From the NCBI GenBank assembly GCA_947496535.1, contig CANMDE010000002.1:558001-622000 (forward strand): a stretch of 64,000 bases of DNA, given 5' to 3'. The notes under the pieces are model-generated. The model had not been told where the DNA came from, made no database searches, and worked only from the letters and a program-made list of their open reading frames with translations. Both the position numbers and the translations under genes were made by a program. The DNA is from an uncultured Paracoccaceae bacterium (GTDB lineage: Bacteria > Pseudomonadota > Alphaproteobacteria > Rhodobacterales > Rhodobacteraceae). This document shows positions 21,474 to 29,918 of this stretch, piece after piece. Within the stretch, counting starts at the first letter, position 1. The number at the start of each line of letters is the position of its first letter.

Positions 21474-22004
21474 TCAAACTCGCATCAGATCGCCAAAGAT
21501 CGCGGCTTTGTGTTCTTGTAGATAGATACGGAGCCAAGGCGTGTATTCTGCCGGATGCCGCGCCACATCAGCCGAAAGATCGTAGAAATCGACCCAGCGG
21601 GTCGCCATGACCTCGTCCGGGTTCGGTGCAACCTTCAGGTCGTCGGGCGCGTCGGCGACGAAAACCTCGACAACCTCGTGTTCGATCAGCCCGTTGCCCA
21701 CATCCGCCCGATATTCGATCTGATCGCGATGTGCGGGGTAGAGGCCGGTGATCCCAAGCTCTTCATCCAGACGCCGGATGGCGCAGTCGGCAGGGTCTTC
21801 GTCCCATTCGGGGTGGGTGCAGCATGTGTTCGCCCAAAGGCCCGGCGTGTGGTATTTTCCCATCGCCCTTTGCTGGATCAGCACTCGCCCCCGGTTCATC
21901 ACAAAAACGCTGATCGCTTTGTGTTTCAGGCCGCGCTTATGGGCTTCGAGCTTTTCGACCGGGGTCAGGTTGCCGTTGTCCCAGGCCGGGATCATGATCG
22001 TCAT
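21474..22004 (-). CDS. idi: Isopentenyl-diphosphate delta-isomerase, type I
   Basis: Nudix-fold enzyme that interconverts isopentenyl and dimethylallyl diphosphate, feeding the geranylgeranyl units used by BchG/BchP and carotenoids. The 176-residue protein has the catalytic cysteine block WANTCCTHP (about residues 58-66), the Nudix-like RRLDEELGI, the metal-binding EHEVVEVF and the late WVDFYDL motif. Its ATG overlaps the bchP stop by four bases (ATGA). Last gene of bchG-(pucC-like)-bchP-idi, the same order as in Rhodobacter. Confidence 0.95.
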   Translation of the reverse strand: MTIMIPAWDNGNLTPVEKLEAHKRGLKHKAISVFVMNRGRVLIQQRAMGKYHTPGLWANTCCTHPEWDEDPADCAIRRLDEELGITGLYPAHRDQIEYRADVGNGLIEHEVVEVFVADAPDDLKVAPNPDEVMATRWVDFYDLSADVARHPAEYTPWLRIYLQEHKAAIFGDLMRV

Positions 22005-23182
22005 GTGCGCAACGGCGACACAAGTCGGGTTAGATGGGCAATATTCTTGATGCCGATTTTCAGATGGGCCAAGGGACGTGCTTTCACCAGTTTCTTGTTC
22101 ATATAAGCCTCAAACGTGAGCTTTTGCACGTCGACATCATGACACAGGGACACGAACCGCTCTCGCCGTTCGTCGCTGCGGTAATAGGCGTTTTGCATCG
22201 CGCCCAAAACCCGAAAAACCTGTTTATGTTCGCGCATGAAGAGTTTGCGGGCGAGTTGCAGGTCCTTTACGCGCCCTGATGCCAAACTGGCCGCTGCTGC
22301 GGTGGCCGCGACCCGCCCCCCGACCATAGCGTAGTAGATCCCTTCGCCGGAGGATGGGGCAACGACCCCGGCGGCATCGCCAGCCAGCACCACGTCTTTG
22401 CCATTGTCCCAGCGATCAAGTGGTTGCAGGGGTATGGGCGCGCCTTCCTTGCGGATCGTTTTGCAATCACTCAGGCCAGAGGCGGCGCGCAGATCGGCGG
22501 TCGCTTGTTTGACATCCACCGATTTGATCATTGATCCCATACCGACGCTTGCCTGCCCGCCATGGGGGAAGACCCAGCCATAGAAATCGGGGGATATTTT
22601 GCCGTCATACACCACGTCGCAGCGCATCGGGTCGTAGGTTTTGGTTGCTTGCGGTGCTTCGATAATCTCGTGGTAGGCAATCACGTAGGGGATTTTGTCG
22701 CCGCCTTCGACCTCTGCCCGCGCGACGTTGGACCGGGCCCCGTCAGCGCCGATGACCAGCTTTGCCGTCAGCTTCATTTCGTTTCGGCTGATTTTATCAC
22801 GGTAGAGTACATGGGTGCCTTCGGCGTCGCGTGTGATCCGAAGGAACGTACCGGTGTATCGGTGGGCCCCGGCCTGTTTTGCCCGCTCCCGAAGGAATTC
22901 ATCGAAATGTTCCCGATCGACCATCCCGACAAAACCGTTTTCAATGGGAATGTCGACCTGTCGTCCAGTGGGTGAGATCATGCGGGCGGTATTCACCTTG
23001 GCTACAAGTTGTTTGTCGGGGATGTGGAAATCTGTGATCAATCGAGGTGGCACCGCTCCACCGCAGGGTTTGATCCGGCCATCCCGGTCAATGAACGCGA
23101 CCTTGCAGCCGGAACGCGCGAGGTCTTCGGCGGCTGTGGCCCCTGACGGCCCCGCACCTATGACAACAACATCGTAATCCAT
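22001..23182 (-). CDS. bchP: Geranylgeranyl reductase
   Basis: FAD-dependent enzyme reducing the geranylgeranyl tail of bacteriochlorophyll to phytyl. The 393-residue protein begins MDYDVVVIGAGPSGATAAEDL with the dinucleotide-binding GxGxxG, followed by RDGRIKPCGGAVPPRL, the LVIGADGARSNVAR block and VLAGDAAGVVAPSSGEGIYYAM, which binds FAD. ATG 23182 is favoured because GGGAGA sits six bases ahead and the family N-terminus aligns; ATG 23188, overlapping the upstream stop by four bases, is the alternative. Confidence 0.96.
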   Translation of the reverse strand: MDYDVVVIGAGPSGATAAEDLARSGCKVAFIDRDGRIKPCGGAVPPRLITDFHIPDKQLVAKVNTARMISPTGRQVDIPIENGFVGMVDREHFDEFLRERAKQAGAHRYTGTFLRITRDAEGTHVLYRDKISRNEMKLTAKLVIGADGARSNVARAEVEGGDKIPYVIAYHEIIEAPQATKTYDPMRCDVVYDGKISPDFYGWVFPHGGQASVGMGSMIKSVDVKQATADLRAASGLSDCKTIRKEGAPIPLQPLDRWDNGKDVVLAGDAAGVVAPSSGEGIYYAMVGGRVAATAAAASLASGRVKDLQLARKLFMREHKQVFRVLGAMQNAYYRSDERRERFVSLCHDVDVQKLTFEAYMNKKLVKARPLAHLKIGIKNIAHLTRLVSPLRT

Positions 23183-23184
23183 GA

Positions 23185-24465
23185 TCATTCTCCCGGAACG
23201 AGGGTGGCGGACACCGGTTGGCGGTCCATGATTTTGGCGGCCATGGCTGCGGCCGCAATGAAGATCGCAGCCTCAAAAATGAAGACCGACCCGAATGCTT
23301 GTGCGTCGGAAAATATCAGGCGGAAGAGATCAACCAAAGCTGCCCCCATCAGGCCGCCAAATCCGGCAGCGATGGCCTGGGCCGCGCCCCATAGACCCAT
23401 GCGGGTGCCTTCGCGTTGTTCCCGGCCCTGTCCGGCCAGTGCCATCATTGAGCCGATGGCGGCAACGGCGAACATCCCGTTAAAGAACCCAAGGGCGACC
23501 ACTGCTGGCATGAGCGGTGCGCCGGGTCCGAGGGGTCCAAGACTGGCGATGACAACGAGCGTCACTGCAGAGCCGACGCACCCGGCCATGACCCAGTTTC
23601 GCAGCACCCCGATCTTGAGGCCCGTCGCCATGATCCCGACGGTAAGCATACCGATGAACACGCCGCCGTTTTGTGCGCCAGACAGCGATGTGGACTGACC
23701 CGGGGTGAAGCCGAAAACGAGGCCGGCGTAGGGTTCGAGTATCAGTTCTTGCATGAAATACGCGGTCATGGAGAGGAAAACGAAGAGGGTGAAGTTCCGC
23801 GCTTTGCGTTCCTGCCAGACCTCGACCAGCCCCTGACGGAATGGGGTCGGGTCCGGTTCGCGCACGACCTTTAGGCCGCGTTCGACGCCCCAGACCGCGA
23901 CGCAGGTGAGTGCGATTGCGGTCAGCACGACAATGCTCACGATTTTGATCAGCAGCTGCGGGGTGTACGGATCGATCAGTTTGCCGACGATCCCGGCTGT
24001 CATGGCGATCCCGAAGATCATCATCAGCCACGTGATGGTCGCGGCTGCCGCCCGCCGGTGTGGTGCCGTGGTGGTTGCGAGGAGGGCGAGGAGGGACGTA
24101 CCAGAGGCACCGACCCCCAGCCCGATGAGGCCGTAGGCAATGATAGAGATCACCATGCCCAGTGCAAAAGATGTTTCCAGCACAAGGATGCCACAGGCGG
24201 CGGCAAAGGCACCGATAGCCAGAGCAATCATGCCGCCGATGATCCACTTTGTGCGATGTCCGCCCGCATCTGACGCGAAACCCCAATGCGGCCGGGTCAT
24301 TTGAATGCCGTAGTGAAACGCAACGAGTAGACCGGGAAGAACGGCGGGCAGTGACAGCTCCACCACCATCAATCGGTTGAGGGTTGATGTGGTCAGCACG
24401 ACGATTGCGCCCAAGGCCATTTGCACAAGACCGAGACGGAAAATCTGGAACCAGGAGAGCGTCAT
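23185..24465 (-). CDS. PucC-family MFS protein of the bchG-bchP operon (ORF428-like)
   Basis: A 426-residue polytopic membrane protein of the BCD/PucC family, paralogous to LhaA at 4.8-6.3 kb (both share the LNRLMVVEL/LNRVMIVEL helix-1 block) and corresponding in position to the Rhodobacter gene between bchG and bchP. About twelve hydrophobic helices are visible, with the conserved LEPYAGLVFGFTPGQST loop. Likely moves or hands over bacteriochlorophyll during antenna assembly, inferred from the family. ATG 24465 has GGAGG five bases ahead and lies one base after the bchG stop codon; a slightly longer start would overlap bchG. Confidence 0.92.
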   Translation of the reverse strand: MTLSWFQIFRLGLVQMALGAIVVLTTSTLNRLMVVELSLPAVLPGLLVAFHYGIQMTRPHWGFASDAGGHRTKWIIGGMIALAIGAFAAACGILVLETSFALGMVISIIAYGLIGLGVGASGTSLLALLATTTAPHRRAAAATITWLMMIFGIAMTAGIVGKLIDPYTPQLLIKIVSIVVLTAIALTCVAVWGVERGLKVVREPDPTPFRQGLVEVWQERKARNFTLFVFLSMTAYFMQELILEPYAGLVFGFTPGQSTSLSGAQNGGVFIGMLTVGIMATGLKIGVLRNWVMAGCVGSAVTLVVIASLGPLGPGAPLMPAVVALGFFNGMFAVAAIGSMMALAGQGREQREGTRMGLWGAAQAIAAGFGGLMGAALVDLFRLIFSDAQAFGSVFIFEAAIFIAAAAMAAKIMDRQPVSATLVPGE

Positions 24466-24466
24466 C

Positions 24467-25372
24467 TTAACCTCCAATCGCTGTGGCGGCGATCATCATG
24501 CCGCTGATGTAGAACAGGATACCGGTGCCCTGATACCAAGGCGCCTTGCCTTCGGGATTACGCAGCAGAATGCGCATGGCCGCGATTTGGACCGCAAGGA
24601 CCCCCAGGATGGCGAAGGCGTAAAAGGGTTTGTCCCAATAGGTCATGAGGCCGATGACCGCGATCTGGGGAACGGCCATGATCCAGCAAGCGATCTTGGC
24701 CGCGCGGGCGGGACCGAACATCACGGGGAGCGAACGCAGACCAGTGGCGCGGTCGCCATCGATGGCCTTGAAATCGTTGAGCGTCATGATCCCATGTGCG
24801 CCAACACCGTACAGGACAGCGATAATCATTGTCTTTGCGCTTGGAGCGCCCGCGCTGACGACTGCCGCACCAGTAATCCATGGCAGGGTTTCGTAGGCCA
24901 AACCGCAAAGGCCCGGCCCACACCAGCCTGATCGCTTGGCACGGATGGGCTCGGCTGAATAGGCCCAGGCCGCGGCGATGGCCAGTATGGTCGCGCCGAA
25001 ACCCCATGGACCAAGCTGATAGCCGACGATGACAGCAAGCAGCGTCATCGCCAAGGCAATCCAAAGACCCCACCGGCCCGGAATGCGGCCCGAAGGTATC
25101 GGACGGTCAGGTTCGTTGATCGCGTCCACGTATCGGTCACACCAGTCATTGGCTGCCTGACTCATCCCGCACACGATGGGGCCTGCCAGAAGCACACCCA
25201 GAATTATCAATGGCCATTGGCCGGTGAGGCTGGCACCTGATGAGACCACACCGCAGAGATACGCCCACATAGGGGGGAACCACGTTATTGGTTTGATCAA
25301 CTGCAACGCCGCGCGAGGTTCGGGCCAGCGGCGGGTTGATTCAGACAAACTGATATCTGACGTGACACTCAT
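24467..25372 (-). CDS. bchG: Bacteriochlorophyll synthase (bacteriochlorophyllide geranylgeranyl transferase)
   Basis: UbiA-superfamily membrane prenyltransferase attaching the geranylgeranyl chain to bacteriochlorophyllide a. The 301-residue protein has PRALLxLIKPITWFPPMWAY-type N-terminal sequence, the first Asp motif NDWCDRYVDAINEPDRPIPSG (about residues 76-96), the second motif in LNDFKAIDGDRATG (about 197-210) and about eight to nine hydrophobic helices. The start at 25372 matches the family N-terminus but has no ribosome site; a PpsR-type palindrome begins only two bases upstream. First gene of the operon bchG to idi. Confidence 0.96.
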   Translation of the reverse strand: MSVTSDISLSESTRRWPEPRAALQLIKPITWFPPMWAYLCGVVSSGASLTGQWPLIILGVLLAGPIVCGMSQAANDWCDRYVDAINEPDRPIPSGRIPGRWGLWIALAMTLLAVIVGYQLGPWGFGATILAIAAAWAYSAEPIRAKRSGWCGPGLCGLAYETLPWITGAAVVSAGAPSAKTMIIAVLYGVGAHGIMTLNDFKAIDGDRATGLRSLPVMFGPARAAKIACWIMAVPQIAVIGLMTYWDKPFYAFAILGVLAVQIAAMRILLRNPEGKAPWYQGTGILFYISGMMIAATAIGG

Positions 25373-25374
25373 TG

Positions 25375-25392
25375 TGTCAGCTTAACGATACA
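25375..25392 (-). promoter_or_regulatory. PpsR/CrtJ-type operator, promoter-proximal, at bchG
   Basis: TGTC-N10-TACA, matching TGT-N12-ACA, ends two bases from the bchG start codon. It forms a tandem pair with the site at 25410. Its position occupies the place of a ribosome site, so a leaderless or very short-leader transcript is possible. Confidence 0.68.
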
Positions 25393-25409
25393 GTATATGC
25401 TCTAGCAAG

Positions 25410-25427
25410 TGTAAACTAAAGATTACA
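25410..25427 (-). promoter_or_regulatory. PpsR/CrtJ-type operator, distal, at bchG
   Basis: TGTAA-N8-TTACA, a symmetric TGT-N12-ACA palindrome, lies 35 bases centre-to-centre from the proximal box. Paired TGT-N12-ACA sites are the usual arrangement for cooperative PpsR/CrtJ binding at bch promoters. Confidence 0.72.
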
Positions 25428-25484
25428 TAAAGCCGGGTTGGCTTTGCCTTGGGTGCTAGGGGAAACTGAAGCAGGAGCCAGAAA

Positions 25485-25516
25485 TGCGAAAAGCACCGAA
25501 CAAGTCGGTGCTTTCC
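25485..25516 (-). terminator. Rho-independent terminator of the PilJ-domain gene
   Basis: Perfect nine-base stem: AAGCACCGA at 25491-25499 pairs with TCGGTGCTT at 25505-25513 around a five-base loop. Read on the minus strand it is followed by TTTCGCATTTC, a T-rich tail, 30 bases beyond the stop codon of the upstream minus-strand gene. Confidence 0.75.
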
Positions 25517-25542
25517 GTAAATTCAAATGTCGCACGTTTGGA

Positions 25543-26478
25543 TTAGAGGCCGAGCTTGGAATTCTTTGCGTACATGAACACCACGTTGTTCATGCGTGCT
25601 TCCATGCCCAAGAAGGCGTTATAGGCTTCTTTGCGTGCGGCAGCGTCCAATGTGCCGCCAGCCAGAACATCGCTGATCATAGGCTGCACGATCGACCATT
25701 CGTCAGCGACGAACTGCAAACCTTCGACGATCTGCTCGGTCGGTGGGGGACGAACGCCGACGCTTTCCATGCCGTTGCGCAAAGCAGACAGCGATGCATC
25801 AAACAGGGTCATCGCTTGTTCGAGGTCTTCTGCAGCAGTTTCGGCGTTCACTCCGGATGCCAGAAGGCACACGTCTTTGGACATGCGCTGCGAAAGCATC
25901 CGCTGACGGCCGGCAATATCGATCAACATTGCATCAGCATGCAACAATGCAACCGGATCGGCATATTGGCCCGTGATCTCAGCCACAAGGATGTTTGCCT
26001 CTTCCAGCAGTGGCGCACTTTGGGTGGCAAGGCTGGCGATTGTCTGGTCTGCGCTGGAGCCCGTTTCTACTGCCAGCGCTTCGTCCTGCAGTGGCACCCA
26101 CGCGGTGTAAACGTTGTCAATCGCTGCCAGCGTTTTGGAACGGCTCTCTTCGCCCAGGATGCCGAAACCGCGATTACCGTTCAGGAGCGCGTCATTGATA
26201 CGCTCAAACTGGTTGGCGGAAATTGCGAGTACTGCGCTGCTTTCTGCGACGGCAACACCGGCGCTGATGTTGCAAGCAGATGCGATGACGCGTTCGCTTA
26301 GTGTTGCAAGCTGACCTGACAGGTTGATCCGCTCACTTGAACCGACGTCAGCAACGCGGCCACCAACAGCATTGGCGGGGTTGGCGAGCATCAGAGCCAA
26401 AGCGGCAACGCCGCCTGCGCTTTTAAAAATCTTTGAAGCGGATAGTGAGTGCTTCCGCTGCTTGGTATTCCGAGACAT
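25543..26478 (-). CDS. Secreted protein with two tandem PilJ-type sensor domains
   Basis: A 311-residue exported protein. After a basic N-terminus (MSRNTKQRKHS) a hydrophobic signal segment ends in NPANAVG near residue 36. Two repeats of the PilJ/NIT-like four-helix sensor pattern follow: ERINLSGQLATLSERVIASAC (about 47-67) and LIDIAGRQRMLSQRMSKDVC (about 182-201), each ending in a single cysteine. PilJ domains normally sit in chemoreceptors or nitrate sensors; here no membrane anchor after the signal, HAMP or signalling domain follows, so it may be a periplasmic ligand-binding partner. ATG 26478 has AAAGGAAAAC ahead; a longer frame adds 16 residues. Single gene with its own terminator. Confidence 0.8.
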   Translation of the reverse strand: MSRNTKQRKHSLSASKIFKSAGGVAALALMLANPANAVGGRVADVGSSERINLSGQLATLSERVIASACNISAGVAVAESSAVLAISANQFERINDALLNGNRGFGILGEESRSKTLAAIDNVYTAWVPLQDEALAVETGSSADQTIASLATQSAPLLEEANILVAEITGQYADPVALLHADAMLIDIAGRQRMLSQRMSKDVCLLASGVNAETAAEDLEQAMTLFDASLSALRNGMESVGVRPPPTEQIVEGLQFVADEWSIVQPMISDVLAGGTLDAAARKEAYNAFLGMEARMNNVVFMYAKNSKLGL

Positions 26479-27149
26479 TTGTTTTCCTTTTCCTATCGTA
26501 GGCAAGGCGAACTGAGATATAAACACTGACTGGTAATTGCGGAATTGAATTTCAATAGACCTAGTGGGAGGCCGTCTGAGATACTGGTAACTTTGTTTGC
26601 CGCGATTTCATGGTTTGACTTTAATGATCGTGAGTATTTGCGTGCGGCGATAGGATTGTGGCTATGCCCGTGCCGATGGTTGGGCTGGCAGATCCACTAG
26701 TGTTTTGTTTTCAGGTCATGCGTCCTTGTTAGTTGTTCATATTAACGTCGTGCATGCTCATTTCGGCGTGATTTGTGCCTGAACCAGCTAGACGGTGCCG
26801 GGGATTCCCGGTCTGACATGGTAAATGACCACAGATTGTGCACAGATTTTGACGATACTCCGTCAAATTTTGTGATTGTATTTGGAATGCCTGCTTATTT
26901 GACTTTTCTGATACAAAACTACGTTCACATTCTTGGTTTGAACCAATTCTATGGCATATTTGCTATCTATCTTGGTCTCACCGGCCAAAATTGGCGATAA
27001 TCTGCAACAGTTGCGACCTTTAAGGCAAAAGCGAAAATGCCTCTGGGTTGTTTTGTAAAGTAGAACTCAACCATATCGGAGAAGTTATTTTGTCGCCACG
27101 TCCCGAATTAAGACAATTTGGAGGCGGTTACCTATCCAAACCGTACCAA
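26479..27149. other. Long AT-rich intergenic region without a convincing gene
   Basis: About 670 bases between the PilJ-domain gene and the polysaccharide locus. The strand-specific reading frames are short and unlike known proteins; one of 75 codons at 26773-27000 has no ribosome site and no recognisable content. No tRNA cloverleaf, direct repeats or strong hairpin was found. The base composition is more AT-rich than the flanks. It probably contains the promoter of the minus-strand PilJ-domain gene; a small RNA cannot be excluded. Confidence 0.5.
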
Positions 27150-28793
27150 TCAGGTCCCTTGATCTATGATCTTGTCTCGCGTTGAGCGAATCCTTGGTTG
27201 TCGCGCATGACGCACTTTCGTTGAGGGCGCTTTTTCCTGGGTCATGACAACGGAGCCGATAGATCCGCGTTGAGGGGGCTGATGTTTGGCGCGTGGTTGG
27301 CGCACCAGAACTGGCTCTGGCACAAATTCCTCTTCTTCATCGGGGTCTTGAGGTGCGACATCTGCGGCAGATGACGGGTTCAACGCGTCCTCTTTTATCG
27401 CGATGTATCGGCCCATCAGACCGCCAGCCAACAACCAAGTGATTGGCGTCAGTGCCGCGTTTGGCAACAAATCCACGAGGTTCGCGGCCATCACCAGCGC
27501 AAGGCCTGATGTTTCGATGGGTATCCTCAGCTTTCGTCGATTGATGGACATCAGGATAATCGGGAGTGTCAGCAGCCCAAACTGCGCAACATACCCCAGC
27601 CACCCAAAGGAACCGATTGCAATGACCCAATAGCCGTCTGTCACGCTGACCCGGTTGCCAGTGACTTGACTGAAGATATGATTGCGCCCCCATGATCCCC
27701 AGCCGACCAGCGGCTTCAGGTTTGCTTTTTCCAAAAGCCTGTCTTCGTTTTCGAGACGGTAGTTCAGCGACTGCGCTCTCTTCTCGCTGTAGGACAGCGC
27801 GATTTCATGAATCTTATCGGTGGGTATCAGGTCGGCACCGCGCAGCATCGGGTACAACAGAACGACACCCGCCAAGATCGCCGCAACAAGCAGTTGCAGC
27901 CTGACCTTGGTCAGAAGGATCAGCGGGCTAAGCGCCAGAGTGATGACCAAAGCGCCCACGTTCTTTGACAGCACCAACGTAAAGAACAGCCAAAAGGCCG
28001 CGAGCAACCAAAGATATGCCCTCTTGGTCTGGCCTTTCAGCGTGCGCCAAAGCGTCAGCGCCCCGAGAATGGACATCGACAGAATGATACCCAGCGAAAG
28101 ACCGTGTTCTAGGAACACCAGTGGCCGGTAGCCACCCGCCCGGACGTGTTGGGAAAATGAGTGCGGGAAGAAGCCATAGAACCAGACGTTCAGTTGCGGG
28201 CTCATCCTGACTTCAAACAAGGCGAGCCACGCATAGGCGATCATGGCCACACAAAGCACCCGCAGAAACGTGAGGTGGCTTTGCGAGGTGTTGAGAAATT
28301 TCAGCGCGATCAGAAAGGGCAATACTGTAATCAGTAGCCCGCTGATAATGGACAGCGCGTCATACATCCGTAGCCCGGGAATCATTTTCGGCCCGGCAAT
28401 GATCGGTTCGCTGTTGCTTAGGACTGTCGCCAAAGGTCCGGCCACTACCAGAATAACCAGCGCCGCGGTGAGCGGCCGCGCACGAGACGTTTTGACGGGG
28501 GTATCATCTTTCACTTCGTCGGTTACGACCGCAAAGCGATTGAGCCTCTCGGCCTCTTTCACCACAAAAAAGCACATGAATGCCGTGGCGAGCGTGACGA
28601 TTTCGTACTTACCTATAGTCGGGAAAGCTGGCAGTTCGACTGACACCACCAACGGCAGAAAGAGATAGCCCAGCACCATCGACCAACAAAGCGCCTGGAC
28701 GGGCTGCAACTTTCTGAACAGGATAACCACAAGTAGTGGCGATGTATAAAATACCAGATACGCAAAAATATTGGGCATGCGTCTTTCAAGCAT
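27150..28793 (-). CDS. O-antigen ligase/Wzy-like polysaccharide polymerase
   Basis: A 547-residue membrane protein with about ten to twelve hydrophobic helices up to residue 455 or so, followed by a basic and proline-rich cytoplasmic tail (PEPVLVRQPRAKHQPPQRG). A large soluble loop before the last helices contains GWGSWGRN, a glycine-rich segment comparable to that of the Wzy/WaaL O-antigen ligase family. Likely polymerises or ligates the repeat unit made by the adjacent glycosyltransferases. ATG 28793 or ATG 28778 (MPNIFAYLVF) may be the start; GAAAG precedes the latter. Transcribed divergently from the next glycosyltransferase. Confidence 0.78.
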   Translation of the reverse strand: MLERRMPNIFAYLVFYTSPLLVVILFRKLQPVQALCWSMVLGYLFLPLVVSVELPAFPTIGKYEIVTLATAFMCFFVVKEAERLNRFAVVTDEVKDDTPVKTSRARPLTAALVILVVAGPLATVLSNSEPIIAGPKMIPGLRMYDALSIISGLLITVLPFLIALKFLNTSQSHLTFLRVLCVAMIAYAWLALFEVRMSPQLNVWFYGFFPHSFSQHVRAGGYRPLVFLEHGLSLGIILSMSILGALTLWRTLKGQTKRAYLWLLAAFWLFFTLVLSKNVGALVITLALSPLILLTKVRLQLLVAAILAGVVLLYPMLRGADLIPTDKIHEIALSYSEKRAQSLNYRLENEDRLLEKANLKPLVGWGSWGRNHIFSQVTGNRVSVTDGYWVIAIGSFGWLGYVAQFGLLTLPIILMSINRRKLRIPIETSGLALVMAANLVDLLPNAALTPITWLLAGGLMGRYIAIKEDALNPSSAADVAPQDPDEEEEFVPEPVLVRQPRAKHQPPQRGSIGSVVMTQEKAPSTKVRHARQPRIRSTRDKIIDQGT

Positions 28794-28923
28794 TTCAACG
28801 CTCGTTGAGCCAGAAAAAAAAACAAGTCACTGACTTTTGGGTAGAAATGCCGCAACTATTGCTGGATTCCGCGGCAAGCTTCGAAAATAACCAAAGTGAT
28901 TTCTTTAGTCAGGTTTGAAATAC

Positions 28924-29913
28924 ATGAATTCGCAAGCTGAGACCCACCCAAATATTGCAGTGGTTCTGATTGGTCGCAATGAGGGTGAGCGTTTGATCAG
29001 ATGCCTGGCATCTGTACCGGACTGGGTTGAGCAGATCGTGTATGTCGACTCTGGCTCCACCGATGGCAGCGTTGCGGCGGCAACGGCTGCCGGTGCGCGG
29101 GTGGTTGATCTGGATACCAGCGCAGGGTTCACCGCCGCCCGTGCACGAAATGCCGGCTATGAGGTTGCCAAGGCGAATGGGACGCCCGCATTCGTGCAGT
29201 TTGTCGATGGCGACTGCGAGATCAACACTGACTGGATTGCTACGGCGGCTGCATATTTGACGGACAATCCAGATGTCGCCGTGGTCTGTGGCCGTCGCCG
29301 CGAACGCTTTCCTGAAAGAACGGTTTATAACAGGCTTTGCGATTGGGAATGGGATACGCAGATCGGGCAGGCCAAGGCCTGCGGCGGCGATGCGATGATG
29401 CGATGCACGGTGTTTGAAGACGTGGGTGGTTTTGACCCGACACTGATTGCCGGAGAAGAGCCGGAATTATGTTACCGCATCCGCGAGGCCGGTTGGCGTG
29501 TCTGGCGGTTGGATCATGAGATGACCCTGCATGACGCCGACATGACCAAGCTGTCACAGTTCTGGAAACGCGCTCGCCGGTCTGGCCATGCCAGCGCCGA
29601 GGCAGCGGTGATGTATGGCAGCGAAACCGAGCCTTACCCCATTGTATCGACCCGCCGTGCGTTGATGTGGGCCGTGTTTTTGCCTGCGCTGATCATTTTG
29701 GGCCTGTTGGTCACGCCTTTGGCCCTGCTTTTATTGCTGGCTTATCCCGCGCAGATACTTCGCCTTGCCAAGCGAGATGGGCTGACCAATCGCGAAAGTT
29801 GGGAACGCGCTATCCTGATGACGGTGGCCAAGTTCCCCGAAGCGATGGGGGTGTTGGAATACAAGTGGCGGCGCTGGCGCAAACGGCCTTCGCAATTGAT
29901 CGAGTATAAGTAG
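28924..29913 (+). CDS. Glycosyltransferase family 2 with C-terminal membrane helices
   Basis: A GT-A fold transferase of 329 residues. The nucleotide-sugar region VVLIGRNEGERLIRCL, YVDSGSTDGS and the metal-binding FVDGDCEI (DxD-like) are clear, followed by GGDAMMRCTVFEDVGGFD and the acceptor-loop GEEPELCYRIREAGW. Two hydrophobic helices at about residues 245-280 anchor it in the inner membrane. ATG 28924 is used; an in-frame TTG lies nine bases upstream. It converges with the GT4 gene (five-base gap). Sugar specificity cannot be read from sequence. Confidence 0.9.
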   Translation: MNSQAETHPNIAVVLIGRNEGERLIRCLASVPDWVEQIVYVDSGSTDGSVAAATAAGARVVDLDTSAGFTAARARNAGYEVAKANGTPAFVQFVDGDCEINTDWIATAAAYLTDNPDVAVVCGRRRERFPERTVYNRLCDWEWDTQIGQAKACGGDAMMRCTVFEDVGGFDPTLIAGEEPELCYRIREAGWRVWRLDHEMTLHDADMTKLSQFWKRARRSGHASAEAAVMYGSETEPYPIVSTRRALMWAVFLPALIILGLLVTPLALLLLLAYPAQILRLAKRDGLTNRESWERAILMTVAKFPEAMGVLEYKWRRWRKRPSQLIEYK

Positions 29914-29918
29914 CCTGG

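Noticed and set aside
23480..24286. 268-codon frame overlapping the PucC-like gene in another minus-strand frame
   Set aside because: Arg/His/Pro-rich composition typical of a frame-shifted read; the membrane-protein frame is real.
26773..27000. 75-codon plus-strand reading frame in the intergenic gap
   Set aside because: No ribosome site, no recognisable domain, and a non-ATG start; AT-rich DNA readily gives such frames here.
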